Below are positions 14,532 to 23,947 of a DNA stretch of 47,775 bases, one piece after another. Position 1 is the first letter of the stretch. Every line of letters starts with the position of its first letter. The notes under the pieces are model-generated. The model searched no databases, was not told the DNA's origin, and was given only the letters and a program-made list of their open reading frames with translations. Origin of the DNA: an uncultured Christensenella sp. (lineage in GTDB: Bacteria > Bacillota > Clostridia > Christensenellales > Borkfalkiaceae); contig CAJTPB010000015.1 in assembly GCA_910578065.1 (NCBI GenBank), positions 1 through 47,775 on the forward strand. Reading direction: 5' to 3'. The position numbers and the translations under genes are program-made.

Positions 14532-16805
14532 ATGCAAAAAAAAGAAATTTTCAACCGATGGAAAACGCGCGGGCTGAAATTTAAAATTCTTACGGGCGGC
14601 GCGGTTTTATCCGCTGCGGCGGTATTGCTGCTTTTGATCCTCGCACTGTTTTTAACGCTCGTTACAAAAATGAATTTTATTGCGGTGTGGGGAAGTCCGC
14701 TGCTTTACGGGTTATATGCGGCGGCATTGCTCGCGATCGCTTTGTTTTTCGTATTCGAGTTTCGAACGCCCGGTTCCCGCCGTATTTTAAAGGCAAATAA
14801 AGATCTCGAAAATTCGCACTTTATGAGCGAGCGGGAAATCGCCAAAGACGGAGGTTTTACGGTAACCAAATTTGCGGAGATCGGAAACGTAAACGACGGA
14901 GTATTGATTTCGGCAGAGCGCCGCCGCGACGACGTAAACGTTGTGCTGCACAAACCCATTCATACGCTCATCATCGCCACAACGGGCACGGGGAAGACGT
15001 CGGCGTACGTCAGTCCGTTTATCGAAATCATTTCCCGCACGGCGACGCAACCGTGTATGGTGATCACCGACCCCAAAGGGGAACTTTACGAACGGCACGC
15101 GAACACGTTGCAGAAAAGCGGCTACCGCGTACATATTATCAACCTGTCGATGACCTATCAATCGACGTTGTGGAATCCCTTTAACGACGTATGGCGCAAG
15201 ACGGAAAAAATCTCTCAACCGATCGTGCAAGATCGCAACAAGTATCGCTGGGGCGGAAGGGTATTTGCAACGTATGCCGATGCCGAACGGGAAAAGAAAG
15301 AGTACACGGTGCGCTTAAACGACGAAATTTACGTAGATTTGCAAGATCTTATTTACACGGCGTGCCCGGTAGAGGCGGCGCAGGATAAAAGCTGGCAACA
15401 GGGCGCGCGCGATCTGATTTTCGGAACGGCGCTTCGCATGTGGGAAGACGTGCGCGACGGCTATATGCCGAAAGAGAAGTTTAATTTGTATAACCTATGG
15501 TGGAATTTGACCGAGTATGCGCGGGGCGATTGCGAGATATTAAAGGAATATATCGACGGGTGCGCAGACGAAAAATCGCGCTCGCAAAGCATGGCGAGCA
15601 CGGTGCTCGTCAGCGAGGACCGAACGCTTTCCAGCTATTTGGGGTCGGTCAACCAATATCTGCATTGGCTTGCGGACGGCGGCGTTGCGCAGCTAACAAG
15701 CGGAAACGAAATCGAGTTCAGCGAATGGGACGAATCGCCCAACGTTCTGTTTATCAAAGTGCCCGACGCGAAAGAAGGGCGGCACGTGCTGATATCGCTT
15801 ATGCTGGTGCAGATTTACAAGGCGCTGTTAGAAAAGGCGTCGCGCAACAACGAAGTAGGGGAAACGTCGGAAGAGTGCCTAAAACGCAACTGTTACTTTC
15901 TTATGGACGAATTCGGCTCGCTTCCGCGCATCCATAAGTTCGAACAGATCGTAACGATCGCGCGAAGCCGCAAGATCTTCTTAATGCCCGTAATTCAAAG
16001 CTACAATCAGTTAGACGCCCGATACGGGCAGACGGACGCGGGGATCATTAAAGATAACTGCAACATCCGCATTTTTATGGGAACGAACGACGAAAAGACG
16101 CGCAACGAAATTTCGGAAGCGTGCGGGAAGCACAAGGTAAAAAGCGTAAGTTACAGCGAGAACAAAGAAATGAGCGTTTCGACTTCCGCGCAAAGCGTGC
16201 CGCTTATTTATCCTTCCGAACTGAAAAATTTAAATAATCCGAGCAACGGGGTATTCGGAAATGCGATCGTTTCGGTTGCGGAAACGTTCCCTATCAGGGG
16301 AAAAACAACGCCGTATTTTTTGGCGGCGGATATTTACGGATTGGATCAAAACGCCGAGATCCCCAAAAAGGACTTTATGATTTTCGACGAAACGGAAAAT
16401 AGGTACGATTTTATGAACTTAGTGTATCTTCATCACGCGCTCGACGACGAACCGCCCGAAAAGCCGCCGGACGAAAAGGGGCAGAACGAGGAACTCGCTT
16501 TTGGCATGGCGGAGCGCGCGCCGCAAAGCGCGGCATACGGCCGCTTGCAAGAAAAAGTTTTAAAAGAAATGCAGGCGTTAAAAGCGCTGGTCGACGAAGC
16601 GGACTATTTGCGCCTTGCTTCCGCCGATGCGGCAAAGAAAGTCGAACTGTTAGACGGGATCGCAGAACGGGCGGCGGTAAGCGGCGATTTGTTTTTGGCG
16701 ATGCGGATAGAAAAGATACGCGTTTTCTTAAAGCACTGCGGAACGGAAAGCGCGGAATTGGAATTGCAAAATACGGAGGTCAATTATCATGTACATGATT
16801 CGTAA
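14532..16805 (+). CDS. virD4: VirD4/TraG-family type IV coupling protein
   Basis: A 757-residue ATPase that links the DNA substrate to the conjugation channel. Two membrane segments lie at about residues 22-48 and 55-78, followed by the nucleotide-binding domain with Walker A ATTGTGKTSAYV (G152-T156) and Walker B YFLMDEFGSLP (D459, E460). ITDPKGELYE and RKIFLMPVIQSYNQLD are typical of the family. The last 120 residues are charged and coiled, probably for substrate contact. It overlaps the giant surface-protein gene by 17 nt. It is the clearest sign that this element uses conjugative transfer. Confidence 0.95.
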   Translation: MQKKEIFNRWKTRGLKFKILTGGAVLSAAAVLLLLILALFLTLVTKMNFIAVWGSPLLYGLYAAALLAIALFFVFEFRTPGSRRILKANKDLENSHFMSEREIAKDGGFTVTKFAEIGNVNDGVLISAERRRDDVNVVLHKPIHTLIIATTGTGKTSAYVSPFIEIISRTATQPCMVITDPKGELYERHANTLQKSGYRVHIINLSMTYQSTLWNPFNDVWRKTEKISQPIVQDRNKYRWGGRVFATYADAEREKKEYTVRLNDEIYVDLQDLIYTACPVEAAQDKSWQQGARDLIFGTALRMWEDVRDGYMPKEKFNLYNLWWNLTEYARGDCEILKEYIDGCADEKSRSQSMASTVLVSEDRTLSSYLGSVNQYLHWLADGGVAQLTSGNEIEFSEWDESPNVLFIKVPDAKEGRHVLISLMLVQIYKALLEKASRNNEVGETSEECLKRNCYFLMDEFGSLPRIHKFEQIVTIARSRKIFLMPVIQSYNQLDARYGQTDAGIIKDNCNIRIFMGTNDEKTRNEISEACGKHKVKSVSYSENKEMSVSTSAQSVPLIYPSELKNLNNPSNGVFGNAIVSVAETFPIRGKTTPYFLAADIYGLDQNAEIPKKDFMIFDETENRYDFMNLVYLHHALDDEPPEKPPDEKGQNEELAFGMAERAPQSAAYGRLQEKVLKEMQALKALVDEADYLRLASADAAKKVELLDGIAERAAVSGDLFLAMRIEKIRVFLKHCGTESAELELQNTEVNYHVHDS

Positions 16806-19800
16806 AAAAATTAAAACGCAATGTACCGTCATCATGCTTGCGGCGCTTTTGGCGGGGATATTCATATCGGCTTTGTGTTTGTTTTTTCAAAGCGAGGAAG
16901 AAGCGCCTGTAACTGCAAAGGCGGCAGGCGCGGAAGTTTCGATCGCCACAATAAGCGGCACCGTAAAACTTTACGGAACGGGTACCGTAACAAATACGTC
17001 CGGAAGTAATTATCTTTGGATAGGAAAGCCGACGGGGTATGTTGCGACGAGCTTTCCGACTACAAGTACACAACGCACAACGTATTGGGGACTCGGCAGA
17101 ACGATAACGGGGAACGGATCGAATAGTATTTCTGTGTCGGACGGTACGTATGAATGCAAAATGTCTTTTAAAAATTTCGAAAACGGCTCTTGGGTAGAAA
17201 AACACAGCGCACAGGCGACGATAACGATAGCAAACCTTCCCACGTTATATCAAGGCTACGCGCAAGAGATCTACTCGTCCGATTATTCGGGGCGCACGTT
17301 AAAAGAAATACGGTATTCACGTACGACTTCGTCGAATTATCCGACTTCTGCCGGTACGGTTACCGACATTAAAAATAGGTGGAAAGAGGAAGGGAACTAT
17401 TTTTTTGTCGTACGTAACGAATACGAAAGCAAATCGTATACGTTTACGATCGATAAAACCGCGCCCGTACTTTCTTTACACGGCGTAACGGATGGCGGCG
17501 AAACGAACACAAGCGTAAGCGCAACGTGGAGCACGGCGACGGGCACCGTTTATTCGCCGATATCGCATGTCGGAGATAAATTGACAGTAACATATGAGCG
17601 ATATAAAAGCAATGCATATGGTGAATATCCGGCTTTTATTGAGTCGAATTATACGGCGGGTACGGAAATTACGGAAGACGGGTATTATAAAATGAGAATA
17701 AGAGACAGTTCCGGCAACAGCACTTCGTACCAATTTTTTATCGACAGAAACGCGCCCGTCGTCACACCCGTTCAAACGTATATCAACACGGCTTTCACTC
17801 TGTCTGCGCAGGATAAATTCAGCGGCATGGCGGGTTGGGAATACAGTCTGAACGACGGCGATCTGCAACGGGAAGATGCGGAAAGTTTAACGCTGGGCGG
17901 AACCGCCGCTTATAACGGCACGTGGAAAATACGCGCATTCGACCGAATGGGAAATGCTTCCGAATGGATTACCGTCAATCACGTTTACAGAGAAACGTTC
18001 GGCAATTCGGATAAAATTTCCAATGCGTACTTTACTCCCGCCTACTACGTTGTTACGCTGTCGCAAAAAAATTATGCGGGCAGTTCCGGAACATATTCGT
18101 TTGCGGAATACGAACACGCTTTCGATTTTGCAGTCGCAAAAGAGTGGGCGTGCCGCGTTATCAAGTTAGAGGGCGAAAAGAGTTGGAATTATGTGACTGC
18201 CGCCAACGAGAACGCAAGACAGATCTATACGGACAGAGCCGAACTGGACAGGGTGATCGAAAAGTATGCGCGGAAAAATATCGGCGAAAAAAAGATCATA
18301 GGCAAAAACGGCGCTTTTCCCAATAATCCCACCGATGCAAACGGGGTTACGCGGGCGGACGCATTAACGGCGCAGTTGACGCAGCTTCCGCCGCTGCTTT
18401 CCTCTTATTCGGGGCTGCGATTTATGTTGGCATTGCAAAGCGGCAGCTTGTCTGCTCCGCAAACCATTGCAGAGGGAAACAGATCTACGGCGACGATCAA
18501 GTTTCTTACGGACGGAATTTCCATGCGAGAAGGGGAGGAACTCTCCCTTCGATACGGCGAAGCGTTAAGTTTAGTAGCCCAAGAACAAGGGTGGTATCTT
18601 GTTACCGAGCGCGACGTGTGTGGAAATTCGGAAGAGTATTTAATCTATATCGACTTACAGCAGCCCGATTTGGTTGCAGAAGTGACGTACGGAAACGGCA
18701 GTACGGGACTTATTACCTACAATCAAGCGTACGTCGACGAAAATAAGGACGCAATGCGCTATATGGAATTTTCCGTGCAGTCGCTGATCGATAATATCGA
18801 TCCGTTTTCCGTGGTATCGATCGAAGGACGCAATTTAGACGCACGGTATGTAAACGGCGAAGATGTGCCCCTTCTCAGCTTCGAAAACGGCTATTCGGGC
18901 GCGTATACGATTTTTGTATACGACCGTTCCCGCAATCTTTTGGAATTTGTCGTGTGCATCGCGGGGGAAGCGCCCGCGCTGAAACATTCTTCGCTTACCG
19001 CCGATACGCTGTGCACGTTTACCGTAACGCTGAACGACGGCAACAACGAGATCAAAGATATCAAGCTCTATAAAGTACATTTCAACGGCGGCGAAGAACG
19101 GCTTTACGTCGACTCTTTCGAAACGGAGATATCGGCGGAAAATTTGGTGTATAAAATCGCCGTCGGCGGAAAGTACATATTCGAGTTTACCGATCTATAC
19201 GGAAGAACGGTGCGCACGAACCCGATTTTTTACATGAAAGGGCTTCCTTTGGCAACTCTGCGGGGGGTAAAAGACGGGGAAATCACAAAAAACGACGTAA
19301 GCGTAACGTACGATATCGGCGTGACGGCAGAATTGTATATTTGGGCGAACGGCGAATGGGTGATTACCGATTTGTACGAACTGACGCAAGGCATTTCGGG
19401 AAACGTAATTAAAATTGCCGCGGGCGAAGAAACCACGGCGACGTATAAAGTGCTGTTGTACGTAACGGACGATCGAAACCTGTTCAGCGAATACACCTTC
19501 GAAATAGACGGAATCCCGCCGAGCGTAAACATTTTTGCCGAAAACGGCGAATCGCTTTTCCCCGAAACGGTGACCAATCAAAATTTTTACATTACTTGGG
19601 CGGAGAGCGGCTATAAAGCCTATTACAAAAAGCAAGGCGCTTTGTCTGATACGCAGTATACGAAAGAAACGCTTATTAAGGCGGCGGGCACGTACGTGTT
19701 TACCTTTTACGACGAAGCGCGCAACGAACTTTCTTTTACCGTTACGCTGGATAACAGCGTCAGCTTTACCCTCGACGGATCGTATACGCTTTTAGAAGAC

Positions 19801-21849
19801 GGAAGCTATATCACGCGCGGGAATTACGTTTTAACGGTAACCGAGCCGTTTGCGCTGTTTAAGGTTGAATCGACAAACGGGCTAACGGTGGCAAACGGGC
19901 AGAAAATAGACGAAAACGGAACGTACCGCATTCAAATCGAAGACATGCACGCGAATAAACTGTCGCTTACGCTGATCATCGATCGGCTTCCGCCCGTGCC
20001 CGTCATCAAAACGGAAAGCGGACGCATTTTATCAAACGGCGCAAGCACGCAAGAAGCGTTTTTTGTTTACAGCGAAGAAGAAAACGTTGCGATTACCTAT
20101 TCGAAGGGCAGCGTCGGCTATGCGGTTTATAACGGCTCGCTGCTCGACGAAGCGGGGCGATATACCTTTCGCCTTGCCGACTTTATGGGCAACGTCGCAA
20201 CGGTAAGCGTTACCGTAGACCGCGATTTAAGTTATCGGATCGAGGGATCGTATCTGTTTAAAGACGGGGCGTATCATTCGCGCACGTGGCTGCAAGCGGT
20301 CGTGTTGGAAGAGACCGCGCTGTTTACCGTCCAAACGGAAACGGGTGTTTTTGTCGATCCTGCGAAGCGGATCTCCGAAGAGGGTAGCTATCTTATCAAA
20401 ATACAAGATACGGCGGGAAACACCACGGAATTGATTTTTATTATCGATAAAACGGCTCCGCCCATCCGCATTATTACCGAAAGCGGTACAGAGTACGTCG
20501 GGTCGGTCGTTACCAACCAATCGTTCCGCATCGTGTGCGAAGAAGACGGGGCGAAAATCAAAGTCGGCTTTCAAACTTCTTTGATCGATTATGCGGGGGG
20601 CTGGATCACCGAATCGGGTAAATACACGGTGCGAATCACGGACTATTTGGGGAATGTTGCCGAAACGGAAGTGATCGTAAACAAAAACGTTTCGCTTACG
20701 GTAAACGGATCGTACGTCGTACATAACGGCGTTTACGCCGCAAAAAGCTGGCTTTCCGTAACGCTTGGAGAAGAGATGAAGGCGTTTTATATCAAAGGGC
20801 AAGACGGCAGAGAATACGGCGCGGATACCAGAATCACGGCGGAAGGGGTATACGAAGTGTACGCGCAGGACATGCAGGGCAACGAAATCACCTTATGGCT
20901 CGAAATCGACATGACTGCGCCCGTGATCGAACTGAGCGGGTTATCGGGCGGCGGCGAAACGAATATGCCCGTTACGGCGACATTCGGCGATTATACGGAA
21001 GCGTATTACCGTATGAACGGCGGCGACAAAATAAACGTGCAAAGCGGCGTCGTGTTCGAAGCGGAAGGCACGTATCTGCTGACCGTGCGGGATAAGGTGG
21101 GGAATACGGCGGTCAAATCGTTTACCATCGATCTGCATGTAGACGTAACGCCCGTCGTGCCCCTTTCAAACGGGCGCATAATCACGGGCGGGGTTTCGTT
21201 CGCTTTCGGCGAAGAGGTAACTGCAGTGTTGATGCAAAACGGCACAGAAAGCTCCTATGTGCGCGGCGAGATCGCGGCGGCGGGCGAATATGTTTTAACG
21301 GTAACGGACGGTGTGGGTAACGTTGCTGTGTTTTCGTGGATGATCGTACCGAAGCGGGCGCGGGAATATACTTTCAAACTGCGCGAAGGGGTTTCGGTAT
21401 CCGTCGAAAAGGACGGGGAGCTCGCGCAGGCGGATTTAGACGGCGATCTTTTAAGGCTTACGGAAAACGGCGTCTACGTTCTGCTGTTTATCGATGGAAA
21501 CGACCGCTTCGAATTGGCGATCGAAATCGATCACGTCGCACCGACGATCGACATCGAAAATACGGGAAAGAGCATTAAAATTTTTAACCCGAACAAAAAC
21601 GGCGTTACGTATAAACTTTATCTGAACGGCGCGGAAACCTCTTTCCGCATGCAGAACGGTACCGAACTGACGGAAATCGGAAGTTACAGGCTTGTTTGCA
21701 CGGACGACGTAGGCAATATCACCGAATACGTGTTCGAGTTAAATTACATGAGCGCCGCTTCCGTCGCGCTGATCGCCGCCGTTTCCGTTTTGGCGTTTGT
21801 CGGGCTGTGCGTATTGCTTGCGCTTCGATTTAAGCGGAATATCTTTTAA
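16789..21849 (+). CDS. Giant membrane-anchored surface protein with Ig-like repeats
   Basis: A 1686-residue protein. Residues 1-45 hold a basic start and a hydrophobic core (MLAALLAGIFISALCLFF), a signal peptide or signal anchor. The exterior part is built of beta-sandwich modules marked by F-x-ID-x-x-x-P (IDKTAPV, IDRNAPV, IDGIPPS, IDRLPPV, IDKTAPP, IDMTAPV, IDHVAPT). Three tandem two-domain units of about 155 residues begin near residues 985, 1141 and 1295 (VTLDNSVSFTLDGSY and kin). Residues 1657-1679 form a membrane helix with a basic tail. No LPXTG motif is present. GGAGG precedes the ATG. Placed between virD4 and the pilin gene, it is probably a mating-pair adhesin or channel part. The function is inferred. 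Confidence 0.75.
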   Translation: MYMIRKKIKTQCTVIMLAALLAGIFISALCLFFQSEEEAPVTAKAAGAEVSIATISGTVKLYGTGTVTNTSGSNYLWIGKPTGYVATSFPTTSTQRTTYWGLGRTITGNGSNSISVSDGTYECKMSFKNFENGSWVEKHSAQATITIANLPTLYQGYAQEIYSSDYSGRTLKEIRYSRTTSSNYPTSAGTVTDIKNRWKEEGNYFFVVRNEYESKSYTFTIDKTAPVLSLHGVTDGGETNTSVSATWSTATGTVYSPISHVGDKLTVTYERYKSNAYGEYPAFIESNYTAGTEITEDGYYKMRIRDSSGNSTSYQFFIDRNAPVVTPVQTYINTAFTLSAQDKFSGMAGWEYSLNDGDLQREDAESLTLGGTAAYNGTWKIRAFDRMGNASEWITVNHVYRETFGNSDKISNAYFTPAYYVVTLSQKNYAGSSGTYSFAEYEHAFDFAVAKEWACRVIKLEGEKSWNYVTAANENARQIYTDRAELDRVIEKYARKNIGEKKIIGKNGAFPNNPTDANGVTRADALTAQLTQLPPLLSSYSGLRFMLALQSGSLSAPQTIAEGNRSTATIKFLTDGISMREGEELSLRYGEALSLVAQEQGWYLVTERDVCGNSEEYLIYIDLQQPDLVAEVTYGNGSTGLITYNQAYVDENKDAMRYMEFSVQSLIDNIDPFSVVSIEGRNLDARYVNGEDVPLLSFENGYSGAYTIFVYDRSRNLLEFVVCIAGEAPALKHSSLTADTLCTFTVTLNDGNNEIKDIKLYKVHFNGGEERLYVDSFETEISAENLVYKIAVGGKYIFEFTDLYGRTVRTNPIFYMKGLPLATLRGVKDGEITKNDVSVTYDIGVTAELYIWANGEWVITDLYELTQGISGNVIKIAAGEETTATYKVLLYVTDDRNLFSEYTFEIDGIPPSVNIFAENGESLFPETVTNQNFYITWAESGYKAYYKKQGALSDTQYTKETLIKAAGTYVFTFYDEARNELSFTVTLDNSVSFTLDGSYTLLEDGSYITRGNYVLTVTEPFALFKVESTNGLTVANGQKIDENGTYRIQIEDMHANKLSLTLIIDRLPPVPVIKTESGRILSNGASTQEAFFVYSEEENVAITYSKGSVGYAVYNGSLLDEAGRYTFRLADFMGNVATVSVTVDRDLSYRIEGSYLFKDGAYHSRTWLQAVVLEETALFTVQTETGVFVDPAKRISEEGSYLIKIQDTAGNTTELIFIIDKTAPPIRIITESGTEYVGSVVTNQSFRIVCEEDGAKIKVGFQTSLIDYAGGWITESGKYTVRITDYLGNVAETEVIVNKNVSLTVNGSYVVHNGVYAAKSWLSVTLGEEMKAFYIKGQDGREYGADTRITAEGVYEVYAQDMQGNEITLWLEIDMTAPVIELSGLSGGGETNMPVTATFGDYTEAYYRMNGGDKINVQSGVVFEAEGTYLLTVRDKVGNTAVKSFTIDLHVDVTPVVPLSNGRIITGGVSFAFGEEVTAVLMQNGTESSYVRGEIAAAGEYVLTVTDGVGNVAVFSWMIVPKRAREYTFKLREGVSVSVEKDGELAQADLDGDLLRLTENGVYVLLFIDGNDRFELAIEIDHVAPTIDIENTGKSIKIFNPNKNGVTYKLYLNGAETSFRMQNGTELTEIGSYRLVCTDDVGNITEYVFELNYMSAASVALIAAVSVLAFVGLCVLLALRFKRNIF

Positions 21850-21902
21850 GAAAGACGGCGTTGTTACGCGCCGAAAAAAAATAAAAAATTAGGAGAATCA
21901 GT

Positions 21903-22241
21903 ATGAAATTTATCAATGTGCTTGCCGGCAATTTCGATAACGTCGGCAGATTGCTCGAATCCTTCCTCGGTCAATGGTGGGGTCCTCTTTTGGGTGTTTT
22001 AGGCGCCGCGGCGGCGGTGTTCGCGCTTGCCGCGGGAATCAAGTATATCCTTGCGGCGCAATCGGGCGACGAGCAAAAGTTGAAACAGGCAAAGAACTTT
22101 ATCACGGGTATTTTTATCGGCATCGTCGTTGTATTTGTGATCGCGGCGCTTGTGCCCGTAATTATCGCGTGCTTCCAATCGTGGTTCGACAACGACGTGC
22201 CTGAATTCGCGCAGATCGTGCGGGGGCGGTTTCAATTATGA
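21903..22241 (+). CDS. VirB2/pilin-like conjugal transfer membrane protein
   Basis: A 112-residue protein with two long hydrophobic segments (about residues 26-51 and 66-93) joined by a polar loop (AAQSGDEQKLKQAKNF). Size, two-helix hairpin and position fit the pilin-like proteins (Mbov_0395/VirB2 type) of Firmicutes type IV secretion systems. There is no obvious cleavable signal peptide. GGAG lies 8 nt before the ATG. The stop overlaps the start of the VirB6-like gene by 4 nt (ATGA), so the two are co-translated. It is likely to form the membrane base or an extracellular subunit of the channel. Confidence 0.7.
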   Translation: MKFINVLAGNFDNVGRLLESFLGQWWGPLLGVLGAAAAVFALAAGIKYILAAQSGDEQKLKQAKNFITGIFIGIVVVFVIAALVPVIIACFQSWFDNDVPEFAQIVRGRFQL

Positions 22242-23941
22242 GTATCGTGATCGAAAAGATGTTTGCGCAGCTCTTGTTTTGGCTGTACGATTTTATCGAT
22301 GCGATCGGGGCGATTTTCAATATCCTTACAGGCACGCAAGAAGCGGGCGAAGGGGGAAAAACGCTTTTGGAAATATTTGCCGAAAGCGCCGTTTCAACAA
22401 AGGTATTGCTGGGGCTTTGTTTGGTATCGGTGATTATTGCGGGTGCCTGCGTTGCGGTAAAAACGGTAAAAAACGTCGTAAAGTTTAAAACGGGCGGCGA
22501 GCCGGTATCCCATGCCGCTACGGCGGGGCAGGGGGTTATGGCAATTATTACTTCCGTCGTCTGCATCTTCTTCATGTTTATGCTGATTGCGTTTACAAGT
22601 ATGCTTTTAAACGCAGTGAACGACGTAATCGCGCCTGCGGAAAATAAAACGCTTTCGCAAAACCTGTTCGAATTATCCGTCGAACAGTCATACGTGCTTG
22701 ACGGGGACGCATGGGAATACCGTTATGTGTACGAATACGACGAAAACGGAAACCTGATACAGGAAAAGGACGAAAACGGAAATCCGAAAGTGGACGAAAA
22801 CAACAATCCCGTTTACAAACAGAAATTGGAACCGTATCACCCGTATAAAAAAGATCCTTTTACCGGTCAATATATCGTCGAATCGGGGTGGGCGAACAAA
22901 GAGGGCACAAACGAGAAGTATTCCGCAAAGGATATCGTATGGACGATGTCGCCCGACGAGGTTTTCGGCGTACACGAAAAGGATTGGGTAAAACTGTTCG
23001 AGCAGTCGGACAAGGATTATACGATAAAGCCGATGGTGCGGCTGGAATCGTTTAATTTGTTTACGGCGTACCTTGTGGCGGTAGTCATGCTTATTTCTAT
23101 GTTCATGCTTTCGGTGGGGCTTGTAAAGCGGATATACGATATCATCGTGTTAATGATCTGTATGCCCCTCGTATGCGGCACCATTCCGCTGGACGACGGC
23201 GCAAGGTTCCGCGCCTGGCGGGAAACGTTTATGTCGAAGCTGCTTGTCGCGTTCGGCGCGGTAATCGCTTTAAACGTTTTCTTTATCCTTGCCGATTTTA
23301 TCATGGGCGCGGGCTTTGCTTCCAGTTTAACTTATTTGATCGATACGGGCGTTTTAAACGATAAAGCGGTTTCTATCTTCCAAATGATCTTGCTTCTCGG
23401 CGGGGCGATGTGCATCAACGCAAGTCAAACGCTGATCGCGCGCATTCTCGGCACGTCCGCAGACGAAGGGCGGGAGGCAATGCAGTCGTTTGCCGCGATT
23501 AGGAGCGGGGTGCGCTTGGGCGCGTTCGGCGCAATGGGAATCGGCCGCCTTGCAATGGGCGGAAAGCGTTTGGCGTTCGGCGGACTCAACCGTTACGGCA
23601 GGCAGAGCGTGGGCGCGTTTTCGCATATCTTCCGCGGCGTAAACGCCGTGGGCGAACGCATCGGCAAAGACGGTTATACGGGAAGCCGCGGGGCGGCATT
23701 TGTTCGAACGCTGGGCAAAATGGGGAACCATTCTTCGCCGTACGGGGGCGGCGGAAAGGACGGCAAAGGCGGTATGATGCAATCGAACGTCTTGCCCGGC
23801 GCAGGCGGCGGAAACGGAGGGGCGAATCGAACGGGAAAGGGCGCTTCGCCTTCCGTGCGGCCGACAAACGGAAGTTTGCGAACGGGCAATCCCGAACACA
23901 AGTCGGGCGCTTTCAAAAACAATTCAAAAGGAAAAAAATAA
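22238..23941 (+). CDS. VirB6/TrbL-like polytopic membrane protein
   Basis: A 567-residue protein. About three membrane segments lie in residues 1-130, then an extracellular-looking insert with three imperfect DENGN/DENNN repeats (about residues 165-195), then three or four more membrane segments (about 268-400). The last 150 residues are hydrophilic and very rich in glycine, serine and lysine, probably disordered and cytoplasmic. Polytopic proteins with this build between the pilin and VirB4 form the inner-membrane channel of Gram-positive type IV systems. Similarity is by topology and position more than by motif. Confidence 0.7.
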   Translation: MSIVIEKMFAQLLFWLYDFIDAIGAIFNILTGTQEAGEGGKTLLEIFAESAVSTKVLLGLCLVSVIIAGACVAVKTVKNVVKFKTGGEPVSHAATAGQGVMAIITSVVCIFFMFMLIAFTSMLLNAVNDVIAPAENKTLSQNLFELSVEQSYVLDGDAWEYRYVYEYDENGNLIQEKDENGNPKVDENNNPVYKQKLEPYHPYKKDPFTGQYIVESGWANKEGTNEKYSAKDIVWTMSPDEVFGVHEKDWVKLFEQSDKDYTIKPMVRLESFNLFTAYLVAVVMLISMFMLSVGLVKRIYDIIVLMICMPLVCGTIPLDDGARFRAWRETFMSKLLVAFGAVIALNVFFILADFIMGAGFASSLTYLIDTGVLNDKAVSIFQMILLLGGAMCINASQTLIARILGTSADEGREAMQSFAAIRSGVRLGAFGAMGIGRLAMGGKRLAFGGLNRYGRQSVGAFSHIFRGVNAVGERIGKDGYTGSRGAAFVRTLGKMGNHSSPYGGGGKDGKGGMMQSNVLPGAGGGNGGANRTGKGASPSVRPTNGSLRTGNPEHKSGAFKNNSKGKK

Positions 23942-23947
23942 AAGGTT

